This document shows positions 1 to 11,138 of a stretch of 64,000 nucleotides of DNA, in pieces. How positions within the stretch are numbered: the first letter of the stretch is position 1; each line of letters begins with the position of its first letter. A program made the position numbers and the translations under genes. The notes below the pieces were generated by a model. That model saw only the letters and a program-made list of their open reading frames with translations. It was not told where the DNA came from and did not search any database. The stretch is from Watersipora subatra. Lineage: Eukaryota > Bryozoa > Gymnolaemata > Cheilostomatida > Watersiporidae. The stretch lies in assembly GCF_963576615.1 (NCBI RefSeq), contig NC_088716.1, positions 62,032,228 through 62,096,227 on the forward strand, given 5' to 3'.

Positions 1-245
1 AGTGGGCAACTTCAAATTTTTTGCTTGGGTACAATTTTTTGTGTTGACTGTTGTTTGTAATAGATAGAATAATTGGTTTATTAGAATTATTGCGGCTATT
101 ATAGTTTTAAAGAAATGATAGCGATAGTATGAATAATAATAAGAAATGATATTGATAGCAATTCTTAGTGGTGGTTTCTTTAATGCTTGTAAATAACTTT
201 ATCAAAAAGGATTATTGCAGTTGTTTCAGGTTTTTATCTCATTTT

Positions 246-310
246 AGATTATCACTATGGATTATCACTATGGATTATCACTATAGATTATCACTATAGA
301 TTATCACTAT
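246..310. repeat. 13-bp tandem repeat, 5 copies
   Basis: The unit is about ATTATCACTATGG/AG, repeated five times with one or two base changes. Confidence 0.85.
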
Positions 311-758
311 GCCAGAGCGAAATATAGTCATAATATTACACTAGAGTTTATAGTTCAACCAGGTTTTCTTGTCAATGAATTTGAAGTTGTATCGTCTACT
401 CAAAATATTAAGACCGAAGTGAATTCAATTACCAATGGTCAAATGGCTTGTGTTCAATATTATGGACATTTTAACTTAGACTTAGTAGTGTTTATTGTAT
501 TAAGCATATGTACAATAGAGATATATATTACAAGTGTGTATATAATATGTGTGCAACTATATAACAATAATATAAATTTATTAAACTGAATATATCGACA
601 TATATATAAATTGGGGTGTTTATCTGTCTGTCATTGTTCGTTTGGCCAGTTAATAGCGATTGTTTTAAAATATACAAGCTTGCACACTTGCAGTCCGGTG
701 TGCAGTGTGTGATCATGTGTAATGATTACATGCGCAATTATTCCACTGCATGGCAGGT

Positions 759-846
759 GGTTGCATGGTCTAGTGGTAGTACGCATGGCTTAACATCTGT
801 CCATTCGACTATATGGGTTCGATTCTTGTGAGGTGCAATCTTTTTT
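759..846 (+). other. tRNA-like sequence with Pol III boxes (pseudogene or SINE head)
   Basis: The 5' heptamer GGTTGCA (759-765) pairs with TGCAATC (834-840), as in an acceptor stem. An A-box-like TGGTCTAGTGG (766-776) and a B-box-like GGTTCGATTCT (816-826) are correctly spaced. A T6 Pol III terminator follows at once (841-846). The anticodon arm has only an ATGG/CCAT stem with a 12-base loop, and four extra bases separate the T arm from the acceptor. It is therefore not a functional tRNA as read; a degenerate tRNA gene or a tRNA-derived SINE fits better. Confidence 0.4.
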
Positions 847-906
847 CAACACTCTTAGCTGGCTTCAGACAGACACGGCTCTTATTATAGTAAATATTAA
901 AATATT

Positions 907-945
907 AGCTTAAGTTACTAGCTTAAGTTACTAGCTTAAGTTACT
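907..945. repeat. 13-bp tandem repeat, 3 copies
   Basis: Three perfect copies of AGCTTAAGTTACT. Confidence 0.9.
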
Positions 946-1570
946 CATATTCATTGGGTAAGGAAACTTAGCCAATGGCAACTACATTACCTGTCACTGT
1001 CTACAAGGTGTTATAAATCTTGAGTGAATGTGTTGCATAAGAAGTAAAAAAATGTTTTTCAACAATCTGTTTTAGCGATGCCTCGGGCTTTTAAATATTT
1101 GAATTATGTATTGCGTGGACACACACAGAAATAAACAAAAAACTTCATTTAAAAGTTAGAATAGTAAATGTTGTATATATTAGTTAAAAATAAATTCTCT
1201 ATGCACAAACTTTTTTATTACCTGCGCAATGCCAAGCATTCAGCTTGCTATGCTATTTATGAATGAAATCTTTCGTAAATCTTAAAATTAAATTGAAAAC
1301 TTCAGGCAAATCCTTATGACTTCAGCATTTTGCGTTAGACTACTGCCTCGCTGTTCCATCAACCCCAGCAATTTGACACCCCATAAGCTTGCTAGTTGGT
1401 ATTCTAAGCTTTCACTCTCTGACCGCCTGCCTGACTCTGGTTGTGTTATGCTAGCTAACCATAACGCACAAATCTAATTATAGCATACGCGTATTATCAG
1501 CGCCCATCCATCAGAATGATTCACTAACTATGCTTGGCTAGGTGTGCCTAATATTGCCTTTTATTCTCAG

Positions 1571-1679
1571 TTCCAGCCCTCGGAGCCCAGACAGTTTCTA
1601 GTCCAGTCACCTCTCCCGAGACAAGGGCCCACAACAAACTCAGGGTCGTTCTTCCACCAACCAATCCTAACCTAAGAGC
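1571..1679 (+). CDS. MAP3K5: ASK-family exon: Ser/Pro-rich linker after the kinase domain
   Basis: The acceptor TTTTATTCTCAG and donor GC|GTAAGT are both strong. Two leading bases complete a codon, 35 codons follow, and it ends in phase 2. The peptide starts PALGAQTVSSPVTSPETRA and ends PPTNPNLR. The assignment rests on phase continuity with the next two exons, since linker sequence is poorly conserved. Confidence 0.65.
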
Positions 1680-4600
1680 GTAAGTTTTTTCTTAACTCTA
1701 TATCCGTTAACCTCGCCTTGACACGCTTATAAAACGGTTCAATCCAGAAAACATGGGAGTCGTCCGCTTTCCAATTCTTGAGAAGATGTCTACATTTCAG
1801 AAGGTTATTTTATGTGATTATCAAACCTGTACATTGACGGTTTTCATTGGTGCGCTTGAAATTAAATTTTAGTACATCTGTTCATCAGCTGAATCTTCAA
1901 CAATGGGACACTGTATATAGAAAAAAGACAACTCTAAGAAAGAACGAAAAGTGATTAGCGTTAGCAGTTTTAAATAGGAATGATCGACGTAGTGCTATTG
2001 CGTTACATTTTATGGTAGCAGTCTCGCCTAGCAAGGTATTGAGGTCACTCTTTTAGTGTAATAATTTCAAGTCTACCATCATGTATCATACCTTAATGTT
2101 TAGTATAATAATGTCAAGTCTACCATCATGTATCATACCTTAATGTTTAGTAGAATATGAGCCAAAGTTAACCGATACTAAAATATTGATAATCTACAAT
2201 GGCCTGGGGGTTTATCAGACCAGGTTTTTCATTCTAATACTGGCTAGGAATGTCTTTCCGCAAAGCTATAAGGAAACACAACTGTAGTCAAGGAAACTAA
2301 GTGTAATTGCTATAATAATTTGAAGGTTCGGAGTGGGGAGGTAATATATACCTGTTGGCATTGAGCGTCAGTCTATCAAGTGTCGAGGCTAGTGCGCTGT
2401 CCTATCGAGTATCGTGTTACTCAGATGCGTTTTTTAGCAGATACATGAAAGTTGCGTGGATCACGATGATTCACAGTCAAGCTATCCCACTCATCTCGAA
2501 TTCCCTAACGCCTCATTCTTTGACAGCATTACGATTCTATAATGCGTATCCGTTACCTCATACGACACTTCATACGACACTCATGTCCTATTCTCTTTGA
2601 CAGTCGATTTATACCACTCGTACACGGCATTCCTCAACCATGTTATGCTAGTCATTGTCTTTGAACAAGTCCCTATTTTGTGGAGTTTAGGAGTTGCTCT
2701 TCCTTGCTCCGATAGTCCTTTTAGAGTTCACAGCATTACGTATGAGTCATAACTTTGAGTCATAGAGGTGTGTAGTAATTGTATTAGTGACATTGTTTGT
2801 GCATGTTTCTATTACTGCGTATAATAGTATGCAGTTTAATTGTATGACTACATGTAGATTGCTTAGAGCACAGTCATAAATTTAAAAAATACTTCCATTA
2901 TGTCTTATGCAAGCTGCCAAAGAGGCAAAATGTATTTATACTCCATCACATTTGAGTATTCTATTAAAATATGTTACAATCTTTGCTTACAATAAGTATT
3001 AAAGGGACCTTTTAAAGAATGGTGACTCGTAGCAAGTAACATCGTATTATTTCATGTCTTCTTTCTTAGTGTGCACGTGAGCCCATTTATAGGGCATGAG
3101 AAGCCAGTCTTGCCAATTCCATTCTGTTAAGAACGAGCAATATAAAGTCTGTGTTTGACATTTTCTCACTTATCTGACAATTCGACTCATTTTTAAACAA
3201 TTTTTGAAAACCAAAAATGTGCTTTTTGTTTAAAGGTTCTTTTCAGCAGTGACTAAAAATGAGATGGTAGAAACGATTGGTGACTATTATGTAATTAAGA
3301 TCATCAAAATGATATGCCAAGTTGTTAGGAAAGATCCAAAGCAAACTGTTCAGCTGGTGATATGGCTAACTTCTTGCCTTTTACAGAGTGAACCGCCATG
3401 CCAGTGAGGGAACAGAAAGATCTATCTCAACATTTGCACAGACTACACATCACAGGTGATACGCCTACCTTACACAGTATAACAAGTGCTCTTTTTGGTA
3501 AATGGTAGTTGCCCTCTCACGATTAATGTTGGTGATCGGACAACACTTGTCAATCGCTAATCTGCCTCACCAATAGCTTCTGGGCTCATGTATGCGGAGT
3601 AGAAGATAGGTCACAGCTATGTTGAGTAGTGGCCAGTCGACTTTCACTCAGCATGGCTTGTCAGCTGCGCTTTCTTTCATATGTAACATCTTTGGTACTT
3701 TGATGCTCATGCCAATCTCTCAATGCTTCCTTTTTCTTGACTATGAAGTCTTCTTACACTGAGATTGTAAATAGATAAACTCTCCCTTAGCCCATAAAAC
3801 TGGCCTGCAGGTTACTAAGCAACTTATGCTCTGGTTCTCTTAAACAGGCCTATCACAGGTTCTCCGACAACCACTGTCTCCTCCTGGAGATTCTTCCCTA
3901 CTACCAGGTTTACTATCTCATCTGTTTAGTCTGTGACTGTCACTGGCTGTCTGCTGCCTTTGCTTTCACACAGAGTTGCCCTGAACCTTGCGTGCTTGGC
4001 TCGTCCGCTTTAGAATATGCATTCTTTGAACCCTTTCAGCGTGAAAGCGCCAACATTTTTCACTGAGGAGCATCAAATGCTTAGAACGAGATCAGTGGAA
4101 GCTTAACGTGGGCTTATTGTTGCCATTTGCAGTTTCTTGTTGTGTCAGCCTGTTTCAGCATATCTTGTTCTCACCATGTATGACAGCATGTCTACATTTC
4201 AGCCGCTCAGTGAGCCCTTGTAGGAGTATGACAGCTCCGAGCTGGCCGACCAGCTCTAGCTCAGTGTAAGAACTTTTCTCTCATCTTCTGCTGTAACAAT
4301 TTCTAAGTATTATTAGCTCATAGTTAATATGGTTGGTGCAGCTTCTCTAGGTATCGTAGAAAATGCAAGCTTGGATGTCTTTCATTTAGTATTCATCTGA
4401 CTAACGCTTTCTTTGAAGGTGCACGCCTCTCGCCATTCTGTTGTTACGACGGTGTTTCTTGTTTGCACAGTGTTTTGGGTTTGCTTCACATCTTTGCATG
4501 ATTGTCTATTAGCACCAATCTTGTCTATTCTTGTTGTATATGCGTGTCTATGTGCGCATGCTGTGTACGTGCGTGTATATGCTAAGAGTATTTCCTAGCA

Positions 4601-7600
4601 AGTGTAATGCTAATGAACCTTTTGCCAGTAACATAAAATTATATGATTGCAGATTTGTTGTATCATAAATCAAGCGGTTAACATTCTATGGCACGTTTTA
4701 AAGTTTATATTTTTCAGTGATGTTTGGGTTGTTTTGGTACTAAGCACAAATTTGGTATAATGCAGCCGATCCATATTCACCTGTTAGAATTGTTTTCTCA
4801 TATAAAGGGAGCCTAACTCCTAATGTTACTATTGTATTAATAATTCAATGGTTGGATGTTTTAGCATGGACTATGATACGCATCCCAATACACCAGGCAC
4901 TCCCAAAGACTACCTTACTTCTCCGCCAGTTGACAGCGCTGCCTCTTTTGAAGTCCGTGGTGACAGAAGTGGAGAAAGCGGCGGCTTGTTCATGTTAAAA
5001 AAAGACCAAGAAAGCCGAGCTAAATTGATTGAGATCTTAACAGAGGATGCAGCAAAAGTTAGTTCGAGTGTTCTAACTGTCTCTTTTGGATGTTTCTATT
5101 TTGTGTATTGTAACTTGTAACCTGATTAACATGCAGTTTTTTGAAAAAGTAAATTATTTTTATGTTTTTCAGCTATCAGAAATTTGGGCAGAAGATCAGA
5201 AGGCAAACCAGAAAAACTGCTTGTCGGACTTTCAAATGCACAACTTGGCTAAGGCCATGAGAGAGTTTATTCATACCCAGGAGAGCACAAACCTTGACAA
5301 TTATCTCAAGGAGTTGCTGACTGTCGTCCAGTATGGCAGCATGACGATGGAGGAGCTCCATAGGAGCATCTACTCTCTAAATGAAGCTGTAAGTTGTTAC
5401 TAGACTCTTTGTTACTCCATCTTGAAGGTAGCGTGGAGTTGTTACTGATCTTGTAATGAAGTAGGACAATGCCTCTATTCAATAAATTTAACAAATTCGA
5501 TTGGTCTAAGCTTTGGGAAGAAGATCTTATGATTAATTTGCTTTTTGCAGTGCAGCTTAATCTTGTTATTCCCTATACTTTTATTCTTTATCATTCTTCA
5601 TGTTTATTCCTCGTTTGAATCATTAGAACAATTTTCTCAAATTATACATTTGCGGCTTTTTGGCTAGGCTGCCCTACTTTTGCTGTTCACATGGATTGTT
5701 GTGTTTTTACGCAAATTAGCTTTGTTTTCTCATATTGAACTTGACGCATTTCAGTCAATGAAGATTCTGAAAGAAAGACAGATGCCTCCGCATTGGATGT
5801 TCGCATTTGATGGTTTCCTTAAGACTACGATAAAACATTCAATCGAATTCTTAACACCCGACTTGCGGTCTGACGATTCGATAGATGAAGAGTTGACTCC
5901 TCCCCCGCTCCTCTCTTCCATCAGCCTCATGAGTGGAGATATGTCAGAGGGCGCGCCCATCAGTAAATACAGGAGGGTATGTTAATAGTGCGCCATCGTA
6001 AGTTGGTGTGGAGCACAACTGGTGCACTTTCATTATCTAGTTGCTTCTTTATTTTGTACTTGAATTATCCGAGAAGTATTTGTGCTCATAAGCCTTGGCT
6101 ATGAGCTCAAGACGGTTGGTCAATCACTCGCTGAAAAGTCAGTCATTTTTACATTATTCCTAGTGTACACTATAGTGTATTGTAATTAACAATAAATTGA
6201 TATTGCTATTAAATCATTCTTTAGCTGAAAATTTACAATAAATATGAATAAAAATATCGCAAGATAGTGTCTGCATCATCTCAAAAGGAAATTATAACTT
6301 GCGCTATCATTGGCTTAATCGGTGAGTCAAACGAAATCGGCCGAAAATCTTTGTTGAGGTGTGATTGCTCTGACAAAACTAATGACTTATTTTGTGTAAG
6401 TTTCACCCTCGTGTGAACGAAGTATTACTCATAGATTTATTGTTTTCCTAACTTTATCCTGATTGGTGCGATCTAATGTTGACCTTCAGCTTCTTCTTTT
6501 GATGACCTAATGATTAGTCATTATTTCCAGCTAGTATCTAATTGGGTAGCACTGGGAAATATCATCATGACCTTGTGAGCCTTTTATTTGGCCAAACTTG
6601 CTAGCTTGAATTGACAGCTATGTGCGGTATAAAATAGGCATGAGAAGTAGTACTAGTAATAATGTTTTAGGAGTTCATGTATTTATTCTATTTCTATTCT
6701 ATTTATTCTCACACCTATTTTACACAGTGCATAGCCGTTACTTCAATTGCACATTCTGAGATAATAGCGTAATTACAAATTTCTGGAACTCCCTAGAATA
6801 GTCCACTAGATAAATTAAATCACTGTGGCCAAAACTTTACATCTTGTAGGATGCTAGTCACTGGCTCTTTAGGTCATGCAAGTTGCCACAACTCTTCCCT
6901 ATGCACACTGTTACGTTATGCACACCGTTACGTTATGCACAACGTTTTGCACACAGCTATGCACTTTGGTTCCCTAGGTAGAGGATTCTGGTCAATTGCA
7001 GGATATTCAGCGACTACAGGAGGAGTATACAAGGTCACAAGAAGACACTTACCGAATCCTCCAGGAGCTGCAAACGGTCGACAGAAATTACCAGCAACTA
7101 CTCAAGGGTGTGTTGCGTGAGCGCAAATCCCAAGTACAGTGTCTCACGTAAGTCTAACAATAAGAACTGTCAATGAGTGAGCATAATTCTCCATATGCAG
7201 GCTGGTAAAAGCTGCTGTTCTCTCACATTTGCTAAACTCCGAGCTGGTTGTAGTGCCTCTGATATCTAACTCTGTAGGCCTACTGCATCATTTAGTTTAA
7301 AACTTGAGTGAAATTATCTGCAGTACGATGGTGTTGGTATATCGACTGCTATACTCCATGTATAACAAAGCTTTGAATATTGGTAGGGATGCCATTGCTA
7401 TGCCACCTCCCAACTCTCTACCTATGGGGAGCAGTATTTACGGAGCAGACTCCCCACCCCAGTCAACCAACATGTCTACCAGTGAGCCGGAGAGTCCTGA
7501 CCTCAACCATATTACTATACCTCATCTTTCCCTGCAAGTAAGACATCCCTAACTCCATAATACTTTTATATTGCAAAGTATAAAGGTATACTTTTATACT

Positions 7601-8044
7601 TGGCAAAATGAGCTAGCTAAGCAATAGAAAGGTAATGTGATTTATGAGCAAACCGTATTAAAAGGGGGCTGTTAACAGACTGTTTCAAAAAGAAAGAAGA
7701 TGCAGTATGTTGTTTGGCAATTGTTCATTATGTTAATAACATGAAAAATTATGGATCTCACCTTGCTTATATTGGAATGTTGGTGGCAAACGTCCTTAAT
7801 TTCAATGAGGGAAGTGGTGTTTTTGATCTCTAGAATATTCTACCAGCATTAATTGTTATAAAAGCTAGGCTTATTTTACATGACCTTTTTTGTAGCAGCC
7901 GACCGCTGACAGCAAATTAGTCAAATGGTTGGAGTCGCTCAACTGTGACAGGACTACCATTTCTAGGTTTGCAACTGAGGAGTACACCTTTAGTGATGTC
8001 ATGGAGTTAATTTCAAGGGAAGACCTGCGGCGAATGAACTTGAG
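1571..8044 (+). CDS. MAP3K5: ASK-family MAP kinase kinase kinase, C-terminal part (split gene, 5' and 3' incomplete)
   Basis: C-terminal part of an apoptosis signal-regulating kinase (co-orthologue of MAP3K5/6/15), the stress-activated MAP3K that acts through MKK4/7 and MKK3/6 on JNK and p38. Eight exons are recognised: 1571-1679, 3387-3455, 4865-5057, 5173-5388, 5755-5976, 7002-7147, 7387-7537, 7896-8044. Every junction is phase-compatible and the joined frame is open for 417 codons. In order it shows a Ser/Thr/Pro linker with ERSIS (RSIS in vertebrate ASK1), the GLFMLKKD...EILTED block (GFFLLRKD...RILTED in ASK1), a helical domain, PPHWMFAFD (PHWMFALD in ASK1), an acidic stretch, a coiled coil, and a SAM-like end (KWLESLNCDRTTISRF, then REDLRRMNLR). 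The kinase domain must lie upstream of the window. The last SAM helix and stop are not resolved. The gene converges on PEX5. Confidence 0.9.
2052..2150. repeat. 47-bp direct duplication
   Basis: Two copies, offset by 47 bp, of a unit containing TCAAGTCTACCATCATG. A short third start follows. It lies in an intron of the ASK-family gene. Confidence 0.85.
3387..3455 (+). CDS. MAP3K5: ASK-family exon: RSIS linker segment
   Basis: This 69-nt exon has acceptor CTTTTACAG and donor CAG|GTGATA and is phase 2 on both sides. It reads VNRHASEGTERSISTFAQ. The ERSIS motif matches the RSISLP region of vertebrate ASK1 between the kinase and C-terminal domains. Confidence 0.75.
4865..5057 (+). CDS. MAP3K5: ASK-family exon: GLFMLKKD / EILTED block
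   Basis: Acceptor GATGTTTTAG, donor AAA|GTTAGT. One base completes a split Ser codon, then 64 codons to phase 0. It holds MDYDTHPNTPGTPKDYL and then GLFMLKKDQESRAKL...ILTEDAAK, the conserved start of the ASK C-terminal domain. Confidence 0.92.
5173..5388 (+). CDS. MAP3K5: ASK-family exon: helical C-terminal domain
   Basis: Exactly 72 codons in phase 0, from LSEIWAEDQKANQKNCL to SIYSLNEA, with acceptor TTTTTCAG and donor GCT|GTAAGT. It is collinear with the ASK1 segment that contains ITTLIASLREFV and the following helices. Residues AKAMREFIHTQE occupy that place here. Confidence 0.9.
5755..5976 (+). CDS. MAP3K5: ASK-family exon: PPHWMFAFD motif
   Basis: This 74-codon exon is phase 0 at both ends (acceptor GCATTTCAG, donor AGG|GTATGT). 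MPPHWMFAFDGFLKTTIK corresponds to PHWMFALDSIIRKAV of human ASK1, the most diagnostic C-terminal motif of the family. An acidic SDDSIDEEL tail follows. Confidence 0.95.
7002..7147 (+). CDS. MAP3K5: ASK-family exon: C-terminal coiled coil
   Basis: Acceptor AATTGCAG, donor AC|GTAAGT; 48 codons plus 2 nt. DIQRLQEEYTRSQEDTYR and the following LQELQTVDRNYQQLLKGVL form a heptad-like coiled coil, as in the LLEELVRKEKELQALL region of ASK1. Confidence 0.9.
7387..7537 (+). CDS. MAP3K5: ASK-family exon: Pro/Ser-rich spacer
   Basis: Acceptor ATTGGTAG. One base completes a Thr codon, then 50 codons to CAA|GTAAGA. The low-complexity spacer includes SPPQSTNMSTSEPESPD, ends IPHLSLQ, and lies between the coiled coil and the SAM-like domain. 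Confidence 0.85.
7893..7898 (+). other. Tandem NAGNAG acceptor (TAGCAG)
   Basis: The acceptor before the SAM exon reads TAG|CAG|CCG. Use of either AG changes the protein by one Gln without a frame shift. NAGNAG acceptors are a known source of single-residue alternative splicing. Confidence 0.6.
7896..8044 (+). CDS. MAP3K5: ASK-family exon: C-terminal SAM-like domain
   Basis: It reads LVKWLESLNCDRTTISRF, then ATEEYTFSDVMELI and SREDLRRMNLR. It aligns with WLRVNGADEDTISRFLAEDY and DDLKCLRLR of human ASK1. It ends in phase 2 at a perfect GTAAGT, so one more coding exon with the last helix must follow. Confidence 0.93.
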
Positions 8045-10270
8045 GTAAGTCGTCCTCCGTGTGTTGCCGCCACATTTTTATGTCTTTATGTGTTGACTTA
8101 AGATTCTATTAGTTGAGGGAGGGTAGTCATTTCTATTACAGGGTGTTCATTCATTTTGTATAAATCTTTAATTTATGAACAAATCAGGTCTACGCTTTAT
8201 GCACTGTCAGGCATGCAACAGCTTGTCATCATCATCTAGACGCAATAATGCGGCTATGAAGAAATAAACCAGGCAGCAAATTTTAGTTGTTAGTTAACAC
8301 AAACACCGAATAGTATATTAAAGTAGTTCGTGAATGCTTTGTTGTGCAAGTTATTCAGTCCCTCCACCAACAGGATTGCCTTGGTCTACTTGTTTAATAT
8401 GGCTGCTCATGAATAAAGAGAAAGTGCCAGCCTCAGTTTTGTAGCCAAAATCATTGTAAATCTAATTTGTTTCCGCAATCAGTTTAACAAACTGGTGTTT
8501 CCATGATAAACTGATAAATTGTGTTTCTGTGGCATCGCCTATAAAGAAAAACACATGTGTATACATGATGTCACGATGCTTAGAGATTTATAGTCATGAT
8601 GCTGCAAATTTATAGTCATACAGCTGAATGGATCAACTTTCCAAGCAGATGCAATTCTAGCAGATTGCTGAGTTTAGGCATGCAACTAATTGATTCATTA
8701 CTAGTAGTGGTTGTCATGAAATCTGTTATACTTCCATTATTAGAAAGAATGCCAGAGTTCTGTTTCATAGAAGTTTCTGTTTTTCATTATGTCACTTACA
8801 AACTACTGCACAATTAACTGTCTATAGCAACTTACCGTATCAACAAGATTGGAAACGGACAGAAAAATTATTGTAATTATGATACAAAAAAGATAATAAC
8901 CAATTGTTAAAATGTATGCAATGCATAACTGGGTCGTAAGTCATTCCAAAAACCCAGCAAATATTTTATCTTCTGCCTTATTTAGGGGGCCACGTTTCCA
9001 TGACACCCAAACTGGTATTCAATTTGCTTTCTTGGTACTAATTTGTTAATGTGCAACTCTATTGTTCATTATAAAGTTCGTTATTGGTGCAAAGCACTAA
9101 TCACTAAATCCTGATTTGCTGCCTATTCAATATTTCTTGTCTTAGAATTCGACCATTTATTAAATGAAAAAGCGATTCTAGTGATATAATTGGAATAGTT
9201 AGTAGTAAAATTAGCAAAAAACTCAGCTTTTCAACCCATTAGTTATACATCAATTATACTCATGAAAATGTAAAAATTGGTCATAGTTTTCAGAAATATT
9301 GTTGATTCAGTCTTTACGATGGCATTATGATGACATTATGAATATTTAGAAACTTTTGGTGTACTCAATTATGAAAAACCTGCTTTTCTTACATCTATAT
9401 TTTCTTACATTCTTAGTCCATGAATTTATTGTAAATATTTTACTTAATGGCCCGAAACACAGCTAGGACACCTCATCTTTAATACTGTCTGTCATAAAAC
9501 AGAAGCAGATAACTAGTTCACTCGCAATAACCGACTCATCTTTTACCAACGTTTGCTATTTACATGGCACCTTTCTCAAGTAGATTCCATTTTTCTGCAA
9601 ATAACTCTTCTCAAAGCATTCTAGAAAATCTGTGAGCAATCTTGTATTCATTTGTAGAGGTGGAGTAGAGTGCAGGATATGGCGTGAAATACTGCAGGTT
9701 CGACACACGGGCAACCACACCAGTGTTTGTGCGAACACAATGGACTCGGAATAAGATAGCCTCGTCATTAGCAAACCCTGTGCTTCATTATTTAATTTCT
9801 TCTCAAAACATATCAGGCTTTCAGCGTTGTGATGTCTGCTAGGAGTTGACACATTACTAATCGGTGCTATAAAACATCTTCATGCGCACAATCCCGCTCT
9901 ATAGGTTGTCATAACATTAAACCTTGTATATATTGTATATTCAATGTTCATAGCTTTTTCTATACATAGTATTACTGGTTAATTATTCTTTTTTACTAAA
10001 ATTCATATATGAAGCTTTTTAATGGAGTATTTGCAGAGGACTAATTATGCACTTGACAACCTTACACACTCTTGTTTTCAATGAACATTTTACAGTTGGC
10101 TACGACGTGCAATATTAGGCGGTTTTCTATGCCAGATTATAGCATTGCTTATCAGTCAGTATTCATTTGCCAGTTATTGCTGAGCAGTCAGTAAGTATAC
10201 TTCCGTGTTGTTGCAATGTCTCAGGTGGCCAGCAGTTCCAGGGCACCTGCCTGGTGCTGTCAGTGGCTAA

Positions 10271-10276
10271 AATAAA
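10271..10276 (+). terminator. Candidate poly(A) signal of the ASK-family gene
   Basis: AATAAA is followed after about 20 bases by the GT-rich stretch TGTGTTTTGTGTGC, the usual layout of an animal cleavage site. Its ownership by the ASK gene is inferred from strand and position only. Confidence 0.4.
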
Positions 10277-10568
10277 GTTCCATAAGGTGCAGCAATGTGT
10301 TTTGTGTGCTTAGTGTTTTCTTGACAGTTTCCGGCATCGGCTTCTATGCTAGCTACACTGAAGTTTAAAAAAAGAACATATTCTGATGATAATTTATACA
10401 CAGTAACAAGTTTAGCACAAAATCAATTACATACATTTTATCAAGCCCTGCAAGGTTTTTTCATCTATTTTGCTTCATTTGTGGCCTTTCACTGTCAAAT
10501 TTCAAATTTCTCATCTTACTAAAAGGGTTTATGATAATGAATTACTGAAGAAAATATTTACACAGTAA

Positions 10569-10574
10569 TTTATT
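10569..10574 (-). terminator. Candidate poly(A) signal of PEX5
   Basis: TTTATT on the plus strand reads AATAAA on the minus strand. It is about 365 nt beyond the PEX5 stop codon and is the first such signal downstream. Confidence 0.45.
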
Positions 10575-10936
10575 GCTTGTAGTGAAATACCAGGCAAGTA
10601 AAAAGCTGTCAAATGTGTAAAAAATAAGAATGGCTTCGTGCAGCGACAATAATCAGAAAGTGAATCATAATTATTCCTCATGTTCTGGCAGTTAATTATG
10701 TAAGCCAACTTCACCAGCAGGTAGCTCATGTACAGTCCAAGACCACACTGTACATTTTAAGTTTTATGATGATTAATGCCAATAAAACATACTTTTCATT
10801 TGACTAATCTTTGAGCAGAAAATCTGTGAAATAAATCTGAGCTCAAAACGTCAGCAAATCTTCAGAGCCTACCATGCTCAATCAACATTTCATCGGCAGC
10901 AGGCAAGCAGCTTGTGAATCCTACCGCAAAAATTGG

Positions 10937-11138
10937 TCAAGAGTTCACGTTAAACTCTTTATTTAATAGACCTAAATTTCTATTTTCACATTGCTTATAT
11001 AGGTCGATGCGACCCAAAAGCGAGAGAGTCATCCGCAATGTTGACCAGATGTTATCCGACATAACAGATTTTTCTCCACCTGGTCCTTCACTTTTCTTCT
11101 GCATGTTCAATGCCTGCAGAAAATGCTCTACCGCTTCC
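10937..11138 (-). CDS. PEX5: PEX5 exon 12 (C-terminus and stop)
   Basis: One base completes Arg554, then 66 codons and TGA. Acceptor [26 protein letters not shown] and [16 protein letters not shown] match EAVEHFLEALNMQRKSRG and SENIWSTLRLALSMLG in human. Confidence 0.96.

Larger units (their letters stand above)
1..1570. other. No gene recognised; intron or upstream sequence of the ASK-family gene
   Basis: I see no exon here that I can tie to the ASK kinase domain. The next exon (1571) starts with the last two bases of a codon, so coding sequence lies upstream, inside or outside the window. The stretch holds two short 13-bp arrays (246-310 and 907-945) and a tRNA-like sequence (759-846). It is otherwise AT-rich single-copy-looking DNA. 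Confidence 0.5.
8045..10936. other. 3' end of the ASK-family gene and convergent intergenic region
   Basis: The terminal ASK exon must lie here but is not unambiguous. Possible starts in the required phase are 8188, 8211, 8374, 10096 and 10225. A plus-strand AATAAA at 10271 followed by GT-rich DNA is a good poly(A) signal. A minus-strand AATAAA at 10569-10574 would serve PEX5. No other gene is recognised. Confidence 0.5.

Noticed and set aside
9556-9852. 98-codon minus frame downstream of PEX5
   Set aside because: It lies beyond the PEX5 stop and likely poly(A) signal, with no recognisable domain or splice sites.
10096-10183. Open frame with LGGFLCQII as the last ASK exon
   Set aside because: Attractive because of GGxLC and the nearby poly(A) signal, but joining it inserts seven residues before the motif. 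It was kept only as a candidate.
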